This document shows, one piece after another, positions 1 to 6,254 of a DNA stretch of 9,211 nucleotides. Made by a program: the position numbers and the translations under genes. How positions within the stretch are numbered: position 1 is the first letter of the stretch; every line of letters starts with the position of its first letter. Source of the DNA: an uncultured Pseudomonadota bacterium (GTDB taxonomy: Bacteria > Myxococcota > UBA796). The stretch spans positions 1 to 9,211 of the forward strand of contig CAJWHX010000110.1 of the NCBI GenBank assembly GCA_913040875.1, given 5' to 3'. A model generated the notes under the pieces. It was not told where the DNA came from. It saw only the letters and a program-made list of their open reading frames with translations, and searched no databases.

Positions 1-1261
1 TTCGGTAAGGCTCCCCACCAACACCTCTAGTCACGAGATCATCGATCAACACTCCAATGTAAGCTTCGTGTCTACCCAGAATAAATGGTTCGTCAAACGC
101 CGCAGAGGCTCCGGCTATTAATCCTTGAGCGGCAGCCTCTTCGTAGCCACTTGTTCCATTGATTTGACCCGCCAAGTACAGTCCTCGAATGTGTTTGTGC
201 TCCATACTGTGGTATAAATCAAGTGGATTGGCATAATCATACTCCACCGCGTATCCATATTGAATTACGCGAACATTCTCGAGTCCAGGAATGGTTCGAA
301 GCATCGCATCTTGAGCCTCTTCTGGAAGTGAAGTAGAGAGTCCATTGATGTAGACTCGTTTGGTATTGAGACCCTCGGGTTCTAAGAAAAGTAAGTGTCG
401 CGGTCTATCGACGAAACGGACAATCTTATCTTCAATAGAAGGGCAATATCGAGGTCCCTTACCGGTAATTTGTCCACCATACATTGCCGACTTGTGTAGA
501 TTGTCCCGGATGACTTGATGTGTCTTTTCATTGGTGTATGCAATGTGACAATCGACTTGTCTCAAGCTGTTTTCTTGTGGTTCAAACGAAAAACGACCCT
601 CCATAACCTCTTCTTGTACTTCGGTCTTGCTCCAGTCAATACTCTCGGAATCCAATCGAGGACATGTACCCGTTTTAAGACGTCCCAGACGCAATCCTAG
701 CTCGAGAAGATTGGAGGCCAACCGCTTGGCGGCAGATTCACCCACGCGTCCGCCACTGACCTTTGTATGACCTTTGTGTAGGATGCCAGACAGAAACGTT
801 CCAGTGGTTAGTATGACCTTGTTGCATTCAAATTCTTGACCATCTGCCATGATGATTCCAGTCACGTGTCCACTGCTCGTTTTGAGTTCAGCAGTTTCGC
901 CCTCATAAAAGACAATATTGGGATGGTGTAAAATTTCTTTCTGCATCTCTCGTGGGTAGATATCAATATCCACTTGGACACGGGAAGACTGCACCGCCAA
1001 TCCTTTACGAGTATTGAGTCGTCGAAACTGAATGGAAGAACGATCGGCAATCTTGGCCATAATTCCGCCCAATGCATCAATTTCACGAACCAAGTTGCCT
1101 TTGGCCAATCCTCCGACGGCAGGATTGCATGAGAGTCGTCCGATGTGTTCTTTTTTAAGGGATACCAATAACGTTCGTTTTCCTAGTCCCGCGGTCGTCC
1201 AGGCTGCCTCACAACCTGCATGACCACCACCAATCACAATAATATCAAATGTGTTCGACAT
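1..1261 (-). CDS. mnmG: MnmG (GidA), tRNA uridine-34 carboxymethylaminomethyl-modifying enzyme, 3'-truncated by window edge
   Basis: MnmG is the FAD-dependent subunit that, with the GTPase MnmE, installs the carboxymethylaminomethyl group at C5 of wobble uridine-34 in certain tRNAs, using methylene-tetrahydrofolate, in the cytoplasm. Translating the minus strand from ATG 1261-1259 gives 420 uninterrupted codons to the left edge. Visible family signatures in order are the N-terminal dinucleotide-binding glycine motif GGGHAG (residues 11-16), SCNPAVGG with Cys45, [10 protein letters not shown] with Cys273 (the two conserved cysteines of the family), and [17 protein letters not shown] starting near residue 364. 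The last visible residues, DDLVTRG...EPYR, lead into the family's FTSRAEYR region, so about 200 C-terminal residues, including the MnmE/tRNA-binding part, lie outside the window. The first and last motifs are in one frame, so there is no net frameshift. No strong Shine-Dalgarno precedes the ATG (only GCGGG). The gene is divergent from the glycosyltransferase. Identification is firm. Confidence 0.97.
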   Translation of the reverse strand, partial: MSNTFDIIVIGGGHAGCEAAWTTAGLGKRTLLVSLKKEHIGRLSCNPAVGGLAKGNLVREIDALGGIMAKIADRSSIQFRRLNTRKGLAVQSSRVQVDIDIYPREMQKEILHHPNIVFYEGETAELKTSSGHVTGIIMADGQEFECNKVILTTGTFLSGILHKGHTKVSGGRVGESAAKRLASNLLELGLRLGRLKTGTCPRLDSESIDWSKTEVQEEVMEGRFSFEPQENSLRQVDCHIAYTNEKTHQVIRDNLHKSAMYGGQITGKGPRYCPSIEDKIVRFVDRPRHLLFLEPEGLNTKRVYINGLSTSLPEEAQDAMLRTIPGLENVRVIQYGYAVEYDYANPLDLYHSMEHKHIRGLYLAGQINGTSGYEEAAAQGLIAGASAAFDEPFILGRHEAYIGVLIDDLVTRGVGGEPYR

Positions 1262-1285
1262 GATTTTACCCGCGCTTTATTCTGG

Positions 1286-1314
1286 ATTGTACTTTCAGTT
1301 TGAGGTTGCAACAG
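1286..1314 (-). promoter_or_regulatory. Possible mnmG promoter
   Basis: On the minus strand TACAAT (1291-1286) matches the -10 consensus at 5 of 6 positions and would give a leader of about 17 bases before the mnmG ATG at 1261. At 17-bp spacing the -35 position holds CTGTTG (1314-1309), a poor match; the better TTGCAA (1311-1306) is only 14 bp away. The same TACAAT hexamer recurs in the more convincing promoters of this window, which is the main support. Confidence 0.3.
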
Positions 1315-1415
1315 AATATTCAATACCAAAATTTCCAAAAGTTTGGATGAACCCTATACCAGATGCATCTTTGCTAGAATTTATCATACTGTTGACGAGT
1401 TCCCAACCATGCATG

Positions 1416-1424
1416 TGCTAAGAT
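1416..1424 (+). promoter_or_regulatory. Possible extended -10 for the glycosyltransferase gene
   Basis: TGCTAAGAT fits the extended -10 pattern TGnTAnnAT. Transcription would start near 1431, 18 bases before ATG 1449. A TTGACG lies upstream at 1392-1397, but the spacing is 21 bp, too long for a standard -35, so this relies on the extended -10 alone. It would make GTG 1434 an unlikely start because the transcript would begin almost on it. Confidence 0.25.
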
Positions 1425-1448
1425 CAGTGTCATGTGTGTGAAAAGACG

Positions 1449-2996
1449 ATGAACAATCCTGTAGATTCCGATTCTAAAGATGGTATCAATCTGATTCATT
1501 GGGGTGCGATGCTGTGTTGGATCTTGCTCATTTTTGGACTGGGCAACAAACCGGTACATTTGGATGAAGCCAATTTTCTAGCGATGACCCAAGGAGAATT
1601 TTGGCGCCCACATTTGATTCAGATCAATTGGGAGGGTGTGGAACAATCTGCCTTTGATGTTTTGTCCAATCCTCCGGGGATGGTCTGGTTCCTTTGGCCT
1701 GTGAAGGATCTTTCTGTCATATGGATGCGTGTATGGGTTCTGCCATGGAGTTTTCTTGCGCTGTGGGGATTGTGGAAATGTATTGAACACATAGGAGGTT
1801 CACAGCACAAAATATGGTTGATGCTGTGTAGTCCCATTTTTGTTTTGAGTCACAATTCATTGATGCCAGAGATGCCTTTGTTTGCTTGTATTGTGATGGG
1901 GTGGCAAGGTATTTTTCGTGGACAAAATAGAACTTTATGGGCGCTAATCTTAGGGACTTCGGCCATCTTTAGATACAGTGGACTAACGATGATCCCTTTG
2001 TTAACAGCATGGGTGGTGCTGAATAAGCCGTCTAAAGGCTGGAGGTTGATTGTCGCAGTCAGTCTTCCAACAATATTGCTTTGTATACATGATGTTTGGG
2101 CGTATGGAGAGTGGCATTTTTTGCACATGATCGCCTTTCAGCAAGAACAGCAATCTTGGACATCTTTCGTGCATAAGCTCTGTGCCTTGTCTAGTATGTT
2201 GGTATTGGGATGCGGTGTGGTACCTAGGTTGAGAAGAGATCATAGGTGGGCATGGCCGTTGCTGACGGCATGTATTCTCTTGACAGTGACACTTTCATAT
2301 GGGTTTGCTTTGGACATGAGTCTTTTGGCTTGGCTATCGGTTCCATTGGGTTTCTTTGTGGTGGCGAGATTTGTTCAGGAAGCGATTGATGCTAAGAGAT
2401 TCTGGGTCGTGTGCTGGTTGATGGGTGGATTATTTTTTCTTCTGAGTTTGCGATTTGCAGCGACTCGATATTGGCTTCCATTTGTAGGACCCTATTGGCT
2501 CTGGATGCACGAAGATAAATGGCTGAAGTACTGGACTCTTATAATGGCTATTGTATCGATACATTTGGCTTGGGATGATGCTCAGCTAGCGAAGAGCCAG
2601 CATCATTTGGCACGCAAGGTTGTTCAGATTTGTAAAGAGCAATACGGGGATGAGACGGGATACTTTGCAGGTCATTGGGGTTGGCAGTATGCTTTGGAAG
2701 AAGTGGGATGGTCTTCTGTTGAGAATGATTCAACAATACCGAACAATGTTTGCTTTTCTTATTCAGAGGCTTCCTGGCCTCAAGAAATAGATAATATATG
2801 CTTTGAAGATGTTGTTAGATTTGAATTTGATTATGATCATTTTGGACTTCCGATTCGCGTTCATACCGCTGAAGGTCAAGCCAATTATCATTCGTATATG
2901 ATTTCCAATAGACCACCACTTTCAACCATGACCCCATTCGGTTGGGGTACAGATGATTGGGATCAAGTGGAATTGCGTCGTTCTTGTCTACGTTGA
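1449..2996 (+). CDS. Probable GT-C (PMT/ArnT-like) integral membrane glycosyltransferase
   Basis: The product has 515 residues and is dominated by about ten to eleven hydrophobic helices up to roughly residue 375, followed by a soluble tail of about 135 residues. It matches the architecture of GT-C enzymes that use lipid-linked sugar donors on the outer face of the cytoplasmic membrane. After TM1 comes the first extracytoplasmic loop with an acidic pair, HLDEANF (Asp39-Glu40), and then NPPG (74-77), the usual loop-1 pattern with the catalytic Asp. PEMPL (near 140) and RYWLPF (near 340) resemble recurring GT-C motifs. The tail contains GHWGWQYALEEVGW and ends near GWGTDDWD, resembling extracytoplasmic C-terminal domains of some ArnT-like proteins. 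The GTG at 1434 would add five residues; I chose ATG 1449 because a GAAAAG purine stretch precedes it and the candidate promoter starts near 1431. Neither start has a strong ribosome site. The acceptor (lipid A, wall polymer or protein) cannot be deduced. Its 3' end overlaps a convergent small gene. Confidence 0.75.
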   Translation: MNNPVDSDSKDGINLIHWGAMLCWILLIFGLGNKPVHLDEANFLAMTQGEFWRPHLIQINWEGVEQSAFDVLSNPPGMVWFLWPVKDLSVIWMRVWVLPWSFLALWGLWKCIEHIGGSQHKIWLMLCSPIFVLSHNSLMPEMPLFACIVMGWQGIFRGQNRTLWALILGTSAIFRYSGLTMIPLLTAWVVLNKPSKGWRLIVAVSLPTILLCIHDVWAYGEWHFLHMIAFQQEQQSWTSFVHKLCALSSMLVLGCGVVPRLRRDHRWAWPLLTACILLTVTLSYGFALDMSLLAWLSVPLGFFVVARFVQEAIDAKRFWVVCWLMGGLFFLLSLRFAATRYWLPFVGPYWLWMHEDKWLKYWTLIMAIVSIHLAWDDAQLAKSQHHLARKVVQICKEQYGDETGYFAGHWGWQYALEEVGWSSVENDSTIPNNVCFSYSEASWPQEIDNICFEDVVRFEFDYDHFGLPIRVHTAEGQANYHSYMISNRPPLSTMTPFGWGTDDWDQVELRRSCLR

Positions 2997-3160
2997 TACC
3001 GTACGTATTCTGTACCACACCCCACCAAGCAGAACGTGTGATGAATGATCAGCCAAAACCAACCACGACCTCCGAGTTGTGATCCAAATAAGATTGTCAC
3101 GATGATCGCGATTAAGAGCCATGTAGTCGCCAATATGGCTTGAATATCGATGGACTTCAT
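2963..3160 (-). CDS. Small two-helix membrane protein of unknown function
   Basis: This 65-residue reading frame starts with ATG 3160-3158. GGGGG at 3172-3168, seven bases upstream on the minus strand, is a good Shine-Dalgarno and favours this start over the in-frame ATG at 3187, which overlaps the presumed -10. The protein is MKSIDIQ, a hydrophobic helix (about 8-27), a short Gly/Arg turn (GGRG, 30-33), a second hydrophobic stretch rich in aromatics with HH at 40-41 and two cysteines (44, 48), then a basic tail with RYQRRQERR. By the positive-inside rule the C-terminus would be cytoplasmic. I recognise no family. It is convergent with and overlaps the last 34 bases of the glycosyltransferase gene, and divergent from the pseudouridine synthase gene with a shared control region. 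Against it: it is short, and its existence rests on ribosome site, hydrophobic pattern and promoter rather than homology. Confidence 0.55.
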   Translation of the reverse strand: MKSIDIQAILATTWLLIAIIVTILFGSQLGGRGWFWLIIHHTFCLVGCGTEYVRYQRRQERRNST

Positions 3161-3177
3161 ACATTTTCCCCCATGGA

Positions 3178-3210
3178 ATTGTATCATAGATTACCAAGCC
3201 CTGATACAAT
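3178..3210. promoter_or_regulatory. Divergent promoter pair in a perfect 9-bp inverted repeat
   Basis: ATTGTATCA (3178-3186) and TGATACAAT (3202-3210) are exact reverse complements separated by 15 bases. Each arm, read outward, is TGATACAAT, an extended -10 (TGnTAnAAT). The left arm would start transcription near 3171 for the small membrane protein at 3160, the right arm near 3217 for the pseudouridine synthase gene. An alternative rightward promoter is TTACCA (3191-3196) with TATTAT (3215-3220) at 18 bp. The symmetry could equally be a repressor operator; the sequence cannot separate the two. Confidence 0.45.
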
Positions 3211-3231
3211 CAGATATTATGACCTTGTTGT

Positions 3232-3238
3232 GAGGTGA
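3232..3238 (+). promoter_or_regulatory. Ribosome binding site that decides the pseudouridine synthase start
   Basis: GAGGTGA lies just upstream of the reading frame and overlaps an in-frame TGA (3236-3238), so translation cannot enter from further upstream without readthrough. The first in-frame initiator-like codon after it is ATA at 3242-3244, three bases downstream, or four after the GAGGTG core. No ATG or GTG is in frame between the TGA and residue 27, where a TTG occurs at 3320. Confidence 0.5.
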
Positions 3239-3241
3239 ACA

Positions 3242-4213
3242 ATAGAGTCTGTAGAGCTATCCCATTGGCGCACGGTCATCATTCGAGAAAGAGATGTTGG
3301 AAGACGTATTGATGCATATTTGGCCAAGCGCTTTCCTTCTTATTCTCGTACTCGAATCGTTCGATACATTCGGGAAGGACAGGTGGTCAGCGAGAGTAGA
3401 AAACTGAAACCAGCAACGTTACTTCAGATGGGAGAGCGTTTGCGGTTGTATGTTCCTGGTTTGGTTCCTACAACACCTCCCCCTCCGTTGCCTGAGGTAT
3501 TGTATGAAGATGACCGGATTATTGTAGCCAATAAACCAACAGGGATGTTGGTTCATCCAGCGGGACATAAATTTGTATGGGCTTTGATAGGATTGTTTAA
3601 AACTGCGAGACCGGAGGGCAGATTAGACTTAGTGCATCGAATTGATAGAGAAACCAGTGGGGCGATTATTCTAACAAAGGATAAAGAAGCCAATGCCTTT
3701 TTAAAGACAAAGCTTGCCAATAGAGAAGTCCAAAAAACCTATCATGCAATTGTGAACGGTGCACCGGATTGGAATGTGAAAGATATAAACGCTCCTATCG
3801 GCATTGATGAGGATTCAGAGGTACGGCTTAGACGGTGCGTTGTGGATGGTGGCCAATACAGTCATACCACTGCAACTGTCCTGCAGCGAATGAAAGAACA
3901 CACTCTTGTTGAGTGTGCCTTACATACAGGTCGAACCCATCAGATTCGAGTACATATGGAACATGTGGGCTACCCTTTGTTGGGGGATAAGCTATATGGC
4001 AACCCAGATTGGGTATTTTTAGATTACTTAGAACATCGTGAAACTGAGCGCATGCGAGAACATGTTCGTTTCCCACGACATTGTTTGCATGCTGCAATCA
4101 TTCGATTCCCGCATCCAGATGGCGGATTTAAGAAAATCAGAGCCCCCTTACCGATGGATATGCAATCGATAGTAGATGGTGAAGAACCTATTTGGAAAAA
4201 ACCCGAACAGTAG
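3242..4213 (+). CDS. RluA-family ribosomal RNA pseudouridine synthase with S4 domain
   Basis: Enzymes of this family isomerise uridines to pseudouridine, mostly in 23S rRNA, in the cytoplasm. The N-terminal S4 RNA-binding domain spans about residues 12-70 (VIIRERD, GRRIDAYLAKRFPSYSRTRI, REGQVV), a proline-rich linker follows, and then the catalytic domain with YEDDRIIVANKPTGMLVHPAG, the signature HRIDRETSG whose Asp135 is the catalytic aspartate, and TGRTHQIRVH (229-238) with GYPLLGDKLYG. The length is about 323 residues, normal for RluC/RluD types; which uridines it modifies cannot be told. The start is odd. The frame is closed by TGA at 3236, and S4 homology begins well before the first standard start, TTG 3320, which would cut into the domain. 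I place the start at ATA 3242, behind GAGGTGA; ATC 3278 and ATT 3281 are alternatives without a ribosome site. A sequencing error or mutated ATG is possible. It is convergent with the gene ending at 4222, 8 bases away. Confidence 0.9.
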   Translation: MESVELSHWRTVIIRERDVGRRIDAYLAKRFPSYSRTRIVRYIREGQVVSESRKLKPATLLQMGERLRLYVPGLVPTTPPPPLPEVLYEDDRIIVANKPTGMLVHPAGHKFVWALIGLFKTARPEGRLDLVHRIDRETSGAIILTKDKEANAFLKTKLANREVQKTYHAIVNGAPDWNVKDINAPIGIDEDSEVRLRRCVVDGGQYSHTTATVLQRMKEHTLVECALHTGRTHQIRVHMEHVGYPLLGDKLYGNPDWVFLDYLEHRETERMREHVRFPRHCLHAAIIRFPHPDGGFKKIRAPLPMDMQSIVDGEEPIWKKPEQ

Positions 4214-4221
4214 TCGTATTT

Positions 4222-5070
4222 TTATTTTAACTCGAAAAAACTTCGATAAATCAGGTCTGAACGCTCTCTCAATATATCCTCAAAGCATATCTTTGTATTA
4301 TGACGTCTATATCTAAACCAAGCTATCAACAATCGTGTGTGCAAGTACGACTGCAATTCAAGAGCGATAGTTGTTGGAACTGGCAAGATAAAGTTTGCAC
4401 TCCAATGTGATGTGTCACCTGTCATATGAATGATCTTTGCAATAAAGCACTCTGCTTGAATGCTATCTAGATTGTCAATAGTGCTTGGAATGTATTGTTG
4501 TCCGATTGGGAGCATAGGTTCTGCTGTGGTTCCGATTCTTTTCCAGAGCATCGTTGGCGTTCTGTGGTGTGCCGTAAGAGATCGATGCAATGGTTCACGC
4601 AATCTAGGTTGCTGTTCCGCCATCTTGTATAGCGGGCAATGACTGTGCTTTAGCAACGGTAGTGTCGCGGCAATAGCACTTCCAAGAGTCCATAGGTCAA
4701 CCCTATTTTGTCCATTCCATAATAATTCATCCATAAATAGACCGATGTGTGGAACATAGTCTTCACAGATATTGCTCATGAGCTCCAATGACAAAAGTGT
4801 TTGGGCTTGTACAGGAGCGCAATTCTCTATCCAAGGTGTTGTAGGAATTCCACAAAGACCAGCCCATTGCGTCCATTCCTCTAAGGAAAACTCCCCTAAG
4901 GTGATCGCTCGTTTATAGAGCCTGAAGAAGGTTGCATCATGCCTTGCTATAGGATCGTTACTCGGTGATTGTAGTACACCGAAGTCACCACTCATGGGCT
5001 CTAGCACATTTAATGTTGGCCATGCGGTTCTCATTGGAACATGCAGAGCTAAGTGTCTCGAACGGCCCAT
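4222..5070 (-). CDS. Unrecognised 282-residue protein, second gene of the WYL-regulator operon
   Basis: I do not recognise this protein. It has no signal peptide or convincing membrane helix and looks soluble and mixed alpha/beta, with many Trp, His and Pro residues and six cysteines (73, 84, 102, 145, 208, 262) in no obvious metal-binding spacing. Notable stretches are LFMDELLWNGQNRVDLWTLG (111-130), WKRIGTTAEPMLPIGQQYIP (176-195), HWSANFILPVP (222-232) and a C-terminal helical segment with an Arg-rich patch (WFRYRRHN, 251-258) followed by FEDILRERSDLIYRSFFELK. The ATG at 5070 follows the regulator's TAA by two bases and has no clear Shine-Dalgarno, so translation is probably coupled to the regulator. 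That arrangement suggests it works with, or is the co-expressed target of, the WYL protein, but no function can be assigned. The clean 282-codon frame and operon position make it a real gene. Confidence 0.85.
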   Translation of the reverse strand: MGRSRHLALHVPMRTAWPTLNVLEPMSGDFGVLQSPSNDPIARHDATFFRLYKRAITLGEFSLEEWTQWAGLCGIPTTPWIENCAPVQAQTLLSLELMSNICEDYVPHIGLFMDELLWNGQNRVDLWTLGSAIAATLPLLKHSHCPLYKMAEQQPRLREPLHRSLTAHHRTPTMLWKRIGTTAEPMLPIGQQYIPSTIDNLDSIQAECFIAKIIHMTGDTSHWSANFILPVPTTIALELQSYLHTRLLIAWFRYRRHNTKICFEDILRERSDLIYRSFFELK

Positions 5071-5072
5071 CT

Positions 5073-6101
5073 TTAATTTTTAGCGTAGTTGGCCAACGCT
5101 CGGCGATGTGCTTCGGCAATATCCTCAACCAAACTTTGTGGTTCCAATACAGTTACATCTGCACCAAACCCTAGTATCCATTGTTTAAGTTCATAAGCAA
5201 GACCAACTTTTAAAGTAAGAACAACTTCGCTTCGTGGGGCAGGTTCAAGGATTTGTGAATGATGCCACCGACGTTCTTGAATGTATGGAGTTGCATGCTT
5301 AGAAAAGCGCATTTTTACAGTCTGGGCATCACTACCTTTGATGATACCAAATGAATCTTTTACGATATCTTGAGGCTTGTAATCAATCGGAATATCAAAA
5401 TGATTGTGTCTGTCTCGTTTAAATTTGTGGAAACGTTCTACAGCAAAGGTTTTGATTTGTTGGGCTTCTGTATCCCAGGCAAATAGATACAGTCCCTGAC
5501 GGAATGTCACTAGAGTAAATGGATGTAGATTATATGTTTTTACGCGAGCACCGATCTTGGCATAAAAGGCTTCTGCAGGATTTTGATGCAGTAGACAGGT
5601 AATAATATCGTCAATGATCTCACTTTGATCAGTATGATCCTTAGTGTGCTCTGCAATATTCATAAACTTGCGATCCATGTCTCGTGTGAGGTGTTGTTGA
5701 TTCCCCCCAACGTTGATGCTGCTCAGTTTGTCTAAGGCTTCATCAAAATCTTCCGAAAAATTTGTTCCTTCTAAAAAGGTGAACATATTTCTTCCAAATC
5801 GGATTGATATCCATTCTAGAAGCGTGATTTGAATACCTTCCCGTTGGAAACCTGCATCCACTGTAAAGCAAAGTTCAGAGCTTTTACTTGTGTTTACATC
5901 ATCGAGAATCGGAACACTTTGTTTTTTAACAGGAACGCCAATTTCTCGGAGATCAGTCATATACCGCCGAAGACTTCGTTCATTGAGATCAAAATCGTGT
6001 AGCAGCTCAGATGCTCGAGCCCCTTCAGGGCGTTGTAAGCGTTGCAAAATACGGATCAGTTTTTGTCCTTTGTTGAGTTCATTTTCCGAAATGATTTGCA
6101 T
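5073..6101 (-). CDS. WYL-domain transcriptional regulator with N-terminal helix-turn-helix
   Basis: The 342-residue protein has the standard layout of WYL regulators. An N-terminal winged helix-turn-helix covers about residues 12-60 (KLIRILQRLQRPEGARASELL, NERSLRRYMTDLREIGVPV, where the Arg-rich helix is the likely recognition helix). A helical linker follows, then the WYL domain near 175-245 with FTLVTFRQGLYLFAWD and IKTFAVERF, and a C-terminal WCX-like domain (about 260-335) with VVLTLKVGLAYELKQWILGFG and a closing helix. In the signature the Trp is Leu204, so the motif reads L-Y-L (204-206). Such proteins bind DNA and are thought to sense a ligand through the WYL fold; some control DNA-damage or defence genes. 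The start ATG is preceded by GGTGAT. It is the first gene of an operon with the unknown 282-residue protein, and its promoter carries a palindrome that is the obvious candidate for its own operator. No defence gene is visible nearby. Confidence 0.92.
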   Translation of the reverse strand: MQIISENELNKGQKLIRILQRLQRPEGARASELLHDFDLNERSLRRYMTDLREIGVPVKKQSVPILDDVNTSKSSELCFTVDAGFQREGIQITLLEWISIRFGRNMFTFLEGTNFSEDFDEALDKLSSINVGGNQQHLTRDMDRKFMNIAEHTKDHTDQSEIIDDIITCLLHQNPAEAFYAKIGARVKTYNLHPFTLVTFRQGLYLFAWDTEAQQIKTFAVERFHKFKRDRHNHFDIPIDYKPQDIVKDSFGIIKGSDAQTVKMRFSKHATPYIQERRWHHSQILEPAPRSEVVLTLKVGLAYELKQWILGFGADVTVLEPQSLVEDIAEAHRRALANYAKN

Positions 6102-6140
6102 TGTTGATCACCATCATAGTTCTAATTGTTTGATGACTTT

Positions 6141-6170
6141 ATTGTACACTGGTGGACAAAAAATGTCCAC
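6141..6170 (-). promoter_or_regulatory. Promoter and candidate operator of the WYL-regulator operon
   Basis: On the minus strand TGGACA (6169-6164, 5 of 6 to -35 consensus), a 17-bp spacer and TACAAT (6146-6141, 5 of 6 to -10) form the best promoter in the window, starting near 6134, about 33 bases before the regulator ATG. A perfect inverted repeat, GTGGACA (6152-6158) and TGTCCAC (6164-6170) around five A residues, covers the -35 and the upstream half of the spacer. A dimer bound there would block RNA polymerase, so negative autoregulation by the WYL protein is the natural inference. On the plus strand the same hairpin is followed by CGT7AT5 and could act as an intrinsic terminator. Confidence 0.6.
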
Positions 6171-6184
6171 TCGTTTTTTTATTT

Positions 6185-6214
6185 TTGTACGGGTGTTTAG
6201 AAATGTGTTACAAT
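6185..6214 (+). promoter_or_regulatory. Extended -10 promoter for the 81-residue membrane protein gene
   Basis: TGTTACAAT (6206-6214) is an extended -10 with TACAAT at 6209-6214, and TTGTAC (6185-6190) at 18 bp is a partial -35. Initiation near 6221 would exclude the ATG at 6219 as a start and favour ATG 6255, which has GAGG six bases upstream. It diverges from the WYL-operon promoter. Confidence 0.45.
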
Positions 6215-6254
6215 ACAGATGTTCAGTAAATGTTTTTACATGTTGAGGTATTCA

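Noticed and set aside
1434..1448. GTG 1434 as start of the glycosyltransferase gene
   Set aside because: No Shine-Dalgarno is placed for it and the candidate promoter starts transcription near 1431; ATG 1449 fits better, although the difference is only five residues.
1850..2243. Minus-strand open frames of 80-92 codons inside the glycosyltransferase gene
   Set aside because: The plus-strand product has clear GT-C features; the antisense frames have no ribosome sites or coherent composition.
4214..4221. Bidirectional terminator between the convergent pseudouridine synthase and 282-residue protein genes
   Set aside because: The gap is only 8 bases and I see no stable hairpin with a T-tract on either strand around it.
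5890..6246. 118-codon plus-strand open frame overlapping the WYL regulator gene
   Set aside because: It lies antisense to a well-recognised helix-turn-helix coding region, is rich in Arg/Ser/Cys as shadow frames are, and has no supporting homology.
6219..6254. ATG 6219 as start of the small membrane protein before leuS
   Set aside because: It falls on the predicted transcription start of the extended -10 promoter and has no ribosome site, while ATG 6255 has GAGG at good spacing.
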